Translations under genes and position numbers: made by a program
Shown: positions 5,745 through 12,464 of the stretch, piece by piece
How the letters are laid out: each line of letters begins with the position of its first letter
Numbering within the stretch: position 1 is the stretch's first letter
Source of the DNA: an uncultured Brachyspira sp.
Lineage (GTDB): Bacteria; Spirochaetota; Brachyspiria; Brachyspirales; Brachyspiraceae
DNA length: 13,433 nucleotides
Assembly: GCF_949287625.1 (NCBI RefSeq)
Contig: NZ_CASEGO010000087.1
Span: forward strand, 1-13,433
Direction: 5' to 3'
Notes under the pieces: model-generated
Databases searched by the model: none
Seen by the model: only the letters and a program-made list of their open reading frames with translations
What the model was told of the DNA's origin: nothing

Positions 5745-7172
5745 ATGGCTTTTAGAAAAGGTTTTTTATGGGGCGGTGCTACAGCTGCTAATCAATGCGA
5801 AGGCGGATTTGATAAAGGAGGAAGAGGTCTTGCAAATGTAGATGTTGCACCTCATGGTAAAGATAGAGCTGCCGTTATTACTGGTAAAATGAAAATGTTT
5901 GATTTTGATAAGGATCATTATTATCCTTCAAAAGATGCTATTGAGATGTATTCGCATTATAAAGAAGATATAAAATTATTTGCTGAAATGGGTTTTAGTG
6001 TTTACCGTATGTCTATTGCTTGGAGCAGAATATTTCCTAAAGGCGATGAAGATAAACCTAATGAAGAAGGATTAAAATTTTATGAAGATGTTTTTAAAGA
6101 ATGTTTAAAATATAATATAAAACCTTTAGTAACAATAACACATTTTGACTGTCCTATGCATCTAATAAAAGAATACGGCGGATGGAGAAATAGAAAACTT
6201 ATAAAATTTTATGAAAATCTCTGCAATGCTATATTTAATAGATATAAAGGATTAGTTGAATATTGGCTTACATTTAATGAAATTAATATGATACTTCATG
6301 CACCTTTTATGGGAGCAGGACTTTGTTTTGAAGAGGGTGAAAATGAAGAAGAGGTTAAGTATCAGGCAAGTCATCATGAATTAGTTGCAAGTGCTTTGGC
6401 TACTAAAATAGCACATGAGGTTGATCCTAATAATAAAGTAGGCTGTATGCTTGCTGCTGGAACTTATTATCCTTATTCTTCAAAGCCTGAAGATGTACTA
6501 GCAGCTCAGCAGAAAAATGATGAGATGTATTTCTTTGTTGATGTTCAGTCAAGAGGAAAATATCCTGCTTATGCTTTGAAAAAATTTGAGAGAGAGAATT
6601 TAAATATAAAAATGGAAAAAGAAGATTTAGAACTTTTAGAAAAATATCCTGTTGATTTTATCTCTTTCTCTTATTACACTACAAGATGTGCAAGTGCTGA
6701 TAAAAGTAAATATATTATGCCTAAAGATAATATAGCAGCTGATATAAAAAACCCAGAATTAAAACAAACTGATTGGGGCTGGACTGTTGACCCATTAGGT
6801 ATAAGAGTTACTTTAAATGATATTTATGACAGATATCAAAAACCTATGTTTATAGTTGAAAACGGACTTGGTGCTTATGATAAAGCTGATGAAAATGGAT
6901 ATGTTGAAGATGATTATAGAATAGATTATTTAAGAGATCATATCAAAAATATGAAAGATGCTGTTGAAATTGACGGGGTAGATTTGATTGGCTATACTAC
7001 TTGGGGACCTATAGATTTGGTTTCTGCTGGTACTGGTGAAATGTCTAAAAGATATGGATTTATATATGTTGACAGAGATGATTTTGGTAATGGTACTTTA
7101 AAAAGAAGCAGAAAAAAATCTTTCTTCTGGTATAAAAAAGTTATTGAAAGTAATGGTGAAAATTTAGAATAA
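5745..7172 (+). CDS. 6-phospho-beta-glucosidase, glycoside hydrolase family 1
   Basis: Product of 475 residues from the ATG at 5745, chosen because AGGAG lies 7 bases before it and it gives the usual GH1 start MAFRKGFLWGGATAANQ; an in-frame ATG at 5715 adds ten residues but has no ribosome site. It is a cytoplasmic retaining hydrolase that splits 6-phospho-beta-glucosides after PTS import, releasing glucose 6-phosphate. GH1 landmarks: MSIAWSRIFP (89-98), TITHFDCPMHL (130-140), acid/base Glu179 in TFNEIN (176-181) and nucleophile Glu372 in IVENG (370-374). The phosphate-binding signature near the C-terminus, Ser427, Lys435 and Tyr437 in DLVSAGTGEMSKRYGFIYVD, marks the phospho-specific subgroup rather than plain beta-glucosidases. 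It resembles BglA/AscB-type enzymes. Its divergent neighbour is the EIIC permease, so the two form a beta-glucoside uptake and cleavage pair. Confidence 0.96.
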   Translation: MAFRKGFLWGGATAANQCEGGFDKGGRGLANVDVAPHGKDRAAVITGKMKMFDFDKDHYYPSKDAIEMYSHYKEDIKLFAEMGFSVYRMSIAWSRIFPKGDEDKPNEEGLKFYEDVFKECLKYNIKPLVTITHFDCPMHLIKEYGGWRNRKLIKFYENLCNAIFNRYKGLVEYWLTFNEINMILHAPFMGAGLCFEEGENEEEVKYQASHHELVASALATKIAHEVDPNNKVGCMLAAGTYYPYSSKPEDVLAAQQKNDEMYFFVDVQSRGKYPAYALKKFERENLNIKMEKEDLELLEKYPVDFISFSYYTTRCASADKSKYIMPKDNIAADIKNPELKQTDWGWTVDPLGIRVTLNDIYDRYQKPMFIVENGLGAYDKADENGYVEDDYRIDYLRDHIKNMKDAVEIDGVDLIGYTTWGPIDLVSAGTGEMSKRYGFIYVDRDDFGNGTLKRSRKKSFFWYKKVIESNGENLE

Positions 7173-7193
7173 ATTATTTAAATTTATGAAATT

Positions 7194-7239
7194 AAAAAGC
7201 AAGATTCTGTTTAGATAGTTTCTTGCTTTTTATTTTTTT
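7194..7239 (+). terminator. Intrinsic terminator of the 6-phospho-beta-glucosidase gene
   Basis: AAAAAGCAAGA (7194-7204) and TCTTGCTTTTT (7221-7231) form a perfect 11-bp stem with a 16-base loop, followed by a T-rich tail to 7239, 22 bases after the stop. Confidence 0.88.
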
Positions 7240-7353
7240 ATCATACTTGTAAAACTAAATTAATAAATCTTTAGACTATTATATTTTTTTAGTATTTTTT
7301 ATTTTATAAATGTCTTTTTTTCCTTGAAAATATATAAATTTAAAAAAGTAATT

Positions 7354-7384
7354 TTAACAAATTGTAATTGTTTAGGTATATACT
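7354..7384 (+). promoter_or_regulatory. Promoter-like element, family A copy 2
   Basis: TTAACA (7354-7359), 17 bases and TATATACT (7377-7384). Bases 7358-7384 match the first copy (3850-3876) at all but one position. The following TCAAC...TGCC...AAAAAAG (7386-7410) may be a decayed copy of the hairpin seen at 16-42. The remaining bases of the gap 7240-7548 are AT-rich with no gene I can support and no clear terminator for the minus-strand operon that ends at 7549. The element points into the 3' end of the pth-ABM gene. Confidence 0.55.
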
Positions 7385-7548
7385 CTCAACGCCAAATGCC
7401 AAAAAAGCTAGATAATTTTATAAGATGCAGTTTTTTACAATTACACATAAGAAAAAATTATAATCAAAAAATTAACTATAATGCAAATAAAAAGAGTAAT
7501 AATATTAAGTTTTTATTCTTACCAGTTTTAGGTTTTTATATAGTTTTA

Positions 7549-8448
7549 TTATTTAATTTCTTTATATAATATAACATCTTTACCGCTTTCAGTTAATTGA
7601 GCAAGTTTAGGAACTATTGATTTGAAATGTTCAGTATTATTATGATTTTCTATGGATTTCTCATCTTTCCATTCTTCTATAAAAGTTAAATATTTACCAT
7701 CTAAACTTTCATATAAACTATATGATATACAACCATCTTCTTTTCTGCTTTTTTCTATAAGTTCTTTTGCTGTTTCAATAAATTCTTTTCTATTTTCTTC
7801 TCTAACAGGATTTTTTGATACTATTTTTATCATGTTTTTATTAACCTTAGATTTATCAGAATTATCTTTGTTATTAATTTTTTTATTATATTTATTTTGG
7901 GCTATTATAGGAGATTCAAATAATGCTGTTTTAACTGCATCTATAACATTATCAGCAATAACAGTATTTAATTCTTCAATTTCTTTTTTACTAAAATTTG
8001 AAAGGACATAATCATTAACTTTTTTACCAGCACTAGGTCTTCCTATGCCTATTCTAATTCTAGTAAAATCATCACTATGAAGCTGAGCAATTAAACTCTT
8101 TATTCCATTATGCCCACCCGAACTTCCGCCTTTTTTTATCTTAAAAGTTCCAAAAGGTATATCCATATCATCGTATATCACTATTATATCATCAAGTTTT
8201 ACATTAAAAAATTTGGATATATAAAGGGCTGATTCTCCAGAGAGATTCATAAATGTCTGAGGTTTAAGAAGTATATATTCTATATCCTTAGACTTTCCTC
8301 TTGCATATAAAGATTTCTTTTTATTAGTATCAAAATTGAGAGATAAATTTTCTGCTATTTTATCAATAAGAATAAAACCAACATTATGCCTGTTATTCTT
8401 ATATTCATCACCTGGATTTCCAAGCCCTATAATTAATTTAGTAATCAT
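7549..8448 (-). CDS. pth: Peptidyl-tRNA hydrolase fused to an ABM-type monooxygenase domain
   Basis: Product of 299 residues, about 100 longer than normal Pth. Residues 1-188 are a canonical bacterial Pth, which cleaves peptidyl-tRNA released by stalled ribosomes: GLGNPG (8-13) with Asn11, RHNVG with catalytic His21, KPQTFMNLSG (62-71) with Asn68, YDDMDIPFG (92-100) with catalytic Asp93, the Gly-rich GGSSGGHNG (107-115) with His113-Asn114, and RIGIGRP. A Lys/Asn/Asp-rich linker (189-205) leads to residues 206-299, which look like an antibiotic-biosynthesis-monooxygenase (ABM, YgiN-like) domain: EDGCISYSLYES, YLTFIEEW and IENHNNTEHFKSI. Codon 206 is an ATG (7831-7833) with AAGG 11 bases before it, so separate translation of the ABM part is possible. 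The start overlaps the preceding pth-like stop by four bases (ATGA). Confidence 0.9.
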   Translation of the reverse strand: MITKLIIGLGNPGDEYKNNRHNVGFILIDKIAENLSLNFDTNKKKSLYARGKSKDIEYILLKPQTFMNLSGESALYISKFFNVKLDDIIVIYDDMDIPFGTFKIKKGGSSGGHNGIKSLIAQLHSDDFTRIRIGIGRPSAGKKVNDYVLSNFSKKEIEELNTVIADNVIDAVKTALFESPIIAQNKYNKKINNKDNSDKSKVNKNMIKIVSKNPVREENRKEFIETAKELIEKSRKEDGCISYSLYESLDGKYLTFIEEWKDEKSIENHNNTEHFKSIVPKLAQLTESGKDVILYKEIK

Positions 8449-9035
8449 GAATATTTCTTTTTCGCAGCCTGAGGAGAATCAAACAACGCTATACAAGTAG
8501 CATCTACAACATTATCAGATATATCTCTAATTTTTTTTCTTTCATCTTTGGAGAAAGGTGCTAAAAGGAAATCAGCTTTTTCCTCATTTTCTGGGCAAGC
8601 TCCTATTCCAACTCCAATTTTAGTAAAATTATAGCTTTTTAAAGATTCTTTTATACTTTTTATACCATTATGATCTATTGTATATTCTTCTGTTTCTTCC
8701 TCAGAACCATCAGTTTTTGAAGGTATAACTCTAAATTCCCCTATTGGAACACTAGTATCATCATAAATCACTATGATATTTTCAACAGTAATTTTCATAA
8801 AACTAGCCATATAAAGAGCTGCTTCTCCAGAGAGATTCATAAAAGTAAGAGGCTTTAAAAGTAAATACTCCATTTTACCATGTTTGCCTCTGCCAAAAAC
8901 AGTTTTCTTTTTCTTAATATCTAATTCAACATTAAGTTTTTTAGCAACTCTATCCAAAATCATATAACCGACATTATGTCTATGATTTTTATATTGTTCT
9001 CCTGGGTTACCAAGTCCCATTACTAATTTCATCAT
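8445..9035 (-). CDS. Divergent peptidyl-tRNA hydrolase paralogue
   Basis: Product of 196 residues from the ATG at 9035. A TTG at 9038 and an ATG at 9032 are alternatives; AGGA lies 10 bases before 9035. It is clearly Pth-like: GLGNPG (8-13), RHNVG with His20, KPLTFMNLSG (61-70) with Asn67, and YDD with Asp92. The segment after Asp92 is unusual: the second Asp of the usual DxxD is Ser, and the Gly-rich loop before His-Asn is replaced by about ten extra, mostly acidic residues (SKTDGSEEETEEYTID, 106-121) before His122-Asn123. The late Arg of RIGIG is Lys (KIGVG). The catalytic Asn, His and Asp remain, so activity on some substrate is possible. It lies between rplY (22 bases upstream) and the canonical pth, which it overlaps by four bases, implying coupled translation. 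It is a tandem duplicate whose partner kept the canonical features. Confidence 0.88.
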   Translation of the reverse strand: MMKLVMGLGNPGEQYKNHRHNVGYMILDRVAKKLNVELDIKKKKTVFGRGKHGKMEYLLLKPLTFMNLSGEAALYMASFMKITVENIIVIYDDTSVPIGEFRVIPSKTDGSEEETEEYTIDHNGIKSIKESLKSYNFTKIGVGIGACPENEEKADFLLAPFSKDERKKIRDISDNVVDATCIALFDSPQAAKKKYS

Positions 9036-9057
9036 CAAATAGCAATCCTAGATGTAA

Positions 9058-9648
9058 TTATGCTTCAGCACCTTTATTAGCAACTTCGTCATCTTGAGTA
9101 GTAACAACTGTAACAACAGCTTTAGAACCATCACCAACAGGATCAACACCTTCTGGGAATTTGATATCGCTAATATGTAAGCTGTCACCTACTTTTAATT
9201 CGCTTACATCAACTATTAGTTCTCTAGGTATAGATCCAGGCAAAGCTCTGATAGGCAAACCATATTCTACTTGTTCAAGAGTACCGCCGCCTAAACGCAC
9301 ACCTTCTGGTATACCTTCTATGTGAATAGGAACATAAGTTTTGATTTTTTTATTTCTGTCTATTTCATAAAAATCTATATGTCTGATACTTCTTTTTATA
9401 CCATCTATTTGATAATCTTTTACTAAAACTTCTCTAGCTTTATCATTTTCTATATCTAAAGTAATTATATCATGCTGACCTGCCAAAGAGAAAACTTTAA
9501 CAAATTCTTTTAATTCCACAGCTATAGAATATTGATTTTCTCTTCCGTAAAGAGTGGCTAATGCATAACCTTCATTTCTCAATTTACGTCCAACGCTTTT
9601 AAATTTTGTATCTCTTTGTAAAGCTTTAATAGTATAATTCTCGCTCAT
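9058..9648 (-). CDS. rplY: 50S ribosomal protein L25, long form (Ctc/TL5 type)
   Basis: Product of 196 residues, the length of the two-domain Ctc/TL5 form rather than the roughly 95-residue short form. The N-terminal domain (about 1-95) binds 5S rRNA and includes the typical GRKLRNEGYALATLYG stretch (20-35) and IRHIDFYEI. The C-terminal beta domain (about 100-185) has VPIHIEGIPEGVRLGGGTLE and a DVSELKVGDSLHISDI segment. The tail is Ala/Glu-rich (NKGAEA). AAGGAAAG lies just before the ATG, 20 bases after the prs stop, so it is co-transcribed with prs. The prs-rplY-pth order is widely conserved in bacteria. It acts in the large ribosomal subunit; the long form is linked to general stress in Bacillus. 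Confidence 0.96.
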   Translation of the reverse strand: MSENYTIKALQRDTKFKSVGRKLRNEGYALATLYGRENQYSIAVELKEFVKVFSLAGQHDIITLDIENDKAREVLVKDYQIDGIKRSIRHIDFYEIDRNKKIKTYVPIHIEGIPEGVRLGGGTLEQVEYGLPIRALPGSIPRELIVDVSELKVGDSLHISDIKFPEGVDPVGDGSKAVVTVVTTQDDEVANKGAEA

Positions 9649-9668
9649 ATTTCTTTCCTTATTATATT

Positions 9669-10622
9669 TTACTTATCAAATAGAACACTTATAGAAAGTT
9701 CCATATGTATATGTCTAATAGCATCAGCAATTACAGGGGCTACCGAAAGAACTTCTATTTTGCTTCCTAATCTGTCTTTCATAACTTTCAAACTATCTGT
9801 GATATAAAGTTTTTCTATATCGCTTGCATTAATTCTCTCATAAACATCACCTGAACATACTGCATGAGTTATAAACACATATATTTTTCTCATACCTGCT
9901 TTTTTAAGGGCCTGCATACTTTTTATGAGAGTACCGCCTGTATCTATTATATCATCTATAATAATAGCATCTTTACCATTGACATCACCTATAATGTTCA
10001 TAACTTCGCATTCATTAGCTCTGTCTCTTCTTTTATCTATTATAGCGATATCAAGATTAAGCTGTTTAGCTATAGCTCTAGCTCTTCCTACTCCGCCTAT
10101 ATCAGGTGAAACTATAATAGAATTAGACATATCAAGGTCTCTTTTTATTTTATCCAAGAACACATTTTTTGAAAGCATATGATCAACTGGTATATCAAAA
10201 AAACCTTGTATTTGTGCTGCATGCAAATCGAGAGCTAAAACTCTATGAGCTCCAGCTTCTGATAATAAATTAGCAACCAATTTAGCAGTTATAGGTACTC
10301 TAGGTTCATTTTTTCTATCCTGCCTAGAATAACCATAATATGGTATAACAGCCGTAATACGTTTAGCACTAGCTCTTTTTAAAGCATCTATAATACAATA
10401 GAGTTCCATCCAGTTTTCACTGCTTGACGGACGACCTGTAGGCTGTATTACATAAGTATCTTTGTTTCTAACGGTTTCCTCTATCTGTACAAATGTCTCT
10501 CCATCGGCAAATTTACGTATTTCCATATTACCTAACTTGAGACCAAGATTTTTAACAACATCTTCTGATAGCTGAGGATTTGCTGTGCCGCTTAATATCA
10601 ATATTTCGTCTTCTATACCCAT
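9669..10622 (-). CDS. prs: Ribose-phosphate pyrophosphokinase (PRPP synthase)
   Basis: Product of 317 residues, normal for class I PRPP synthase. It makes PRPP from ribose 5-phosphate and ATP for purine, pyrimidine, His, Trp and NAD synthesis in the cytoplasm. Landmarks: KFADGETFVQIEETVR (37-52), the ATP-side loop PYYGYSRQDRK (94-104), LDLHAAQIQGFFD (131-143) with the metal-binding His, VSPDIGGVGRARAIAKQL (171-188), DKRR (196-199), and the PRPP-binding loop IIDDIIDTGGT (221-231). The start gives the usual N-terminus (ILILSGTANPQL), but I see no good Shine-Dalgarno site: TAATGG is the nearest purine-rich run. It begins 26 bases after the tRNA-Gln 3' end with no terminator between, so it appears to share the tRNA promoter. 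Confidence 0.98.
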   Translation of the reverse strand: MGIEDEILILSGTANPQLSEDVVKNLGLKLGNMEIRKFADGETFVQIEETVRNKDTYVIQPTGRPSSSENWMELYCIIDALKRASAKRITAVIPYYGYSRQDRKNEPRVPITAKLVANLLSEAGAHRVLALDLHAAQIQGFFDIPVDHMLSKNVFLDKIKRDLDMSNSIIVSPDIGGVGRARAIAKQLNLDIAIIDKRRDRANECEVMNIIGDVNGKDAIIIDDIIDTGGTLIKSMQALKKAGMRKIYVFITHAVCSGDVYERINASDIEKLYITDSLKVMKDRLGSKIEVLSVAPVIADAIRHIHMELSISVLFDK

Positions 10623-10648
10623 TTAAATACCATTAAAAAGTAGAAAAG

Positions 10649-10720
10649 TTGGGGTGGAAGGATTCGAACCCTCGAATAATTGGACCAAAACCAATTGTCT
10701 TACCGCTTGACGACACCCCA
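10649..10720 (-). tRNA. tRNA-Gln (anticodon UUG)
   Basis: Seventy-two bases folding as a complete cloverleaf on the minus strand. The acceptor stem is UGGGGUG with CACCCCA (7 bp), and the discriminator is A at 10649. The anticodon stem is AUUGG with CCAAU around the loop UUUUGGU, giving anticodon UUG. The T arm contains GGGUUCGAAUCC. CCA is not encoded. The first base pair U-A is typical of tRNA-Gln. It lies 26 bases before prs on the same strand, and the tRNA-Gln, prs, rplY, pth order is also known from proteobacteria. Confidence 0.97.
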
Positions 10721-10761
10721 GTATCAAATAAATTTAATTTATTAAATCTATGAGTGTCATC

Positions 10762-10789
10762 ATTCTACTACATTACAAAATTTTGTCAA
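10762..10789 (-). promoter_or_regulatory. Promoter of the tRNA-Gln-prs-rplY-pth operon
   Basis: On the minus strand, TTGACA (complement of 10784-10789), 16 bases and TAGAAT (complement of 10762-10767). The start would be near 10755, about 35 bases before the mature tRNA. No other promoter is evident between here and prs. Confidence 0.7.
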
Positions 10790-10854
10790 CACTTTTTTTA
10801 TAATATTTTAATTTTTTATTTGTAAAATAAAATAGAAAATAGTAAACAAAAAAG

Positions 10855-10882
10855 TTGATAAAAAAACAAAATAGTTTATGAT
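10855..10882 (+). promoter_or_regulatory. Candidate promoter of the HD-GYP-like gene
   Basis: TTGATA (10855-10860), 16 bases and TATGAT (10877-10882). The start would be near 10889, about 26 bases before the ATG. The -10 is the left arm of the palindrome at 10876-10893. Confidence 0.55.
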
Positions 10883-10893
10883 AGTTATCATAA
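10876..10893. promoter_or_regulatory. Palindrome over the HD-GYP-like gene promoter
   Basis: TTATGATA, GT, TATCATAA: a perfect 8-2-8 inverted repeat covering the -10 box and predicted start. Its arms are the same as those of the palindrome at 5592-5606. It suggests repression by a dimeric regulator. The arms are loosely Fur-box-like, but I do not assign a family. Confidence 0.5.
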
Positions 10894-10914
10894 TACTTAC
10901 AGAGTTCGATTTTT

Positions 10915-12366
10915 ATGAATATTAACTTAGATAAATATGTTTTAGTAGATTTAGATTTTATAAAAAATAATAAGGATATTATCAAATTTCATGCCGCAGA
11001 AATAATATGCACTAATGAAGATAATATGTATTTTTCTGTACCGAACTATAAAATTGATTTATTATTTAATAAAAATTATGTTAATATTGATGTTTTCAAT
11101 AAATTCTATATCACTAAATCATCTAAATATATACTAGACTTGGTAGTTGAACCGCAAAATAAAAAAGATTATAAGCAAATTAAAAATATAGATCAATTTC
11201 TTAAAGTTTATAAAGACTGCCTTCCAGATAATGAAAAAACTAAAAGACTTGAATATGATATATTAGAACTAATACTTAAAAAAACACCTAAAGAGAGAAC
11301 TATATCATTAAAAAATTCTTTAGATATATTAAATCAATACTATAATGAAAAATTATATAAGGAATCTGCTGAATATATATTAGATATTATGACAGAACTT
11401 GCATTTATAGAAAGAGTAAATTTAATACATTTGGTAAATGCAGCAAAAGACAGTATAAATCAAATATATTTTGATAATGTAGAATCATATGATACACAGT
11501 TTATAGCTAACAATATAATACTATTAGTCGTAAAATTGATAGATAAAATATACCCGAATATTAAGCTATTTTATGAATGCGATACTTTTAACTGCAGAAA
11601 TATTATAGGACATGGAAACAGAGTATTTATAATATTTATAGAGTTTTTACTATATTATAATAAACAAATAAAAAATAAATTTTTATTAAAGACTATAACA
11701 AATTTTAATAAGAAATTTAAAAAATATTATGAAAAAGTTTTTAAACATTATAACATAGAAAAAGAAGATATAAAATTTGAAGATATATTTAAAAACGGAC
11801 TTAAAAAAATATCTCTTCAAAACTTAGCCACATTTGCAGCAGGAGCTTTTTGGCATGATGTTGTAAAAATCAAACAATTAGATTATTTAAATATAAATAA
11901 ATCTAAAGAGTATAAATTACAGTCAACATCTCATGCTATTAAAGGTTTTCAATTCTTAAAATTTTTTAGAAATTATAATGATGATATAGCCTTAATTGTT
12001 GGAACTCATCATGAATACTATGGTTATGGTTACAGTATTTTAAAAGGTTTAATACAGAAAAATATCAAAGAAAATAAGCCTATAAATCCTTCATGGCTTA
12101 TATCAAATAATTCATCTGATATAGAAACTCTTGAATCTTTAGCATTCTTTCCATCTAAAGTTTTAGAAATAATAGATTTATATGATACAATAGTAACTCC
12201 GCAGAAAAACTATGAAAGAAATGGAATAACCGCTAAAGAAGCTGTAGAACTCATGTTTAATAATTATATAAAAGATGAAACTCAAATAGATCCAATTATA
12301 TTTGAATTATTTATTAATTTCCTATCCGACATAATGAAAGAAGATGTTTCAAATCCGTTTGATTAA
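10915..12366 (+). CDS. HD-GYP-like domain protein
   Basis: Product of 483 residues, probably cytoplasmic, with no membrane span. Residues 1-220 are an unassigned N-terminal region, mostly Lys/Ile/Asn-rich and helical. From about 230 it follows the HD-GYP phosphodiesterase pattern: GHGNRVF with His233, FWHDVVKI with His314-Asp315, SHAIKGFQFLK with His340, GTHHEYYGYGYS with His365-His366-Glu367, and EIIDLYDTIVTPQKNYERNGITAKEAVELM with Asp424. The metal-binding His/Asp set is therefore present, but the GYP triplet reads GYS and the usual Asp-Gly before it is replaced by Tyr-Gly. It may hydrolyse cyclic di-GMP or another nucleotide, or be a degenerate sensor. No clear ribosome site precedes the ATG. 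It is a single gene, divergent from the tRNA-Gln operon and convergent with the dipeptidase gene. Confidence 0.75.
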   Translation: MNINLDKYVLVDLDFIKNNKDIIKFHAAEIICTNEDNMYFSVPNYKIDLLFNKNYVNIDVFNKFYITKSSKYILDLVVEPQNKKDYKQIKNIDQFLKVYKDCLPDNEKTKRLEYDILELILKKTPKERTISLKNSLDILNQYYNEKLYKESAEYILDIMTELAFIERVNLIHLVNAAKDSINQIYFDNVESYDTQFIANNIILLVVKLIDKIYPNIKLFYECDTFNCRNIIGHGNRVFIIFIEFLLYYNKQIKNKFLLKTITNFNKKFKKYYEKVFKHYNIEKEDIKFEDIFKNGLKKISLQNLATFAAGAFWHDVVKIKQLDYLNINKSKEYKLQSTSHAIKGFQFLKFFRNYNDDIALIVGTHHEYYGYGYSILKGLIQKNIKENKPINPSWLISNNSSDIETLESLAFFPSKVLEIIDLYDTIVTPQKNYERNGITAKEAVELMFNNYIKDETQIDPIIFELFINFLSDIMKEDVSNPFD

Positions 12367-12395
12367 TAGTGAAAATCAGCATACTTTATTTAAAA

Positions 12396-12414
12396 CTATT
12401 AATATTTATAATAG
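12396..12414. terminator. Weak hairpin between convergent genes
   Basis: CTATTA (12396-12401) and TAATAG (12409-12414) form a 6-bp AU-only-type stem with one G-C-equivalent end pair and no strong T run. It is the only inverted repeat I see in the 98 bases between the HD-GYP-like gene and the dipeptidase gene. Confidence 0.2.
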
Positions 12415-12464
12415 ACTTGTTTCAAAACTCAATTTGTTAATATATATTTTTTGATTTAATATTC

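Noticed and set aside
7324..7569. An 81-codon plus-strand open frame in the gap after the glucosidase gene
   Set aside because: It starts inside AT-rich DNA without a ribosome site, spans the family A element and overlaps the end of the pth-ABM gene. Lys/Asn/Phe-rich composition is expected of random AT-rich DNA.
10773..10985. A 70-codon minus-strand open frame over the tRNA/HD-GYP divergent region
   Set aside because: It covers both promoters and the start of the HD-GYP-like gene on the opposite strand, with homopolymeric Lys/Phe/Tyr content.
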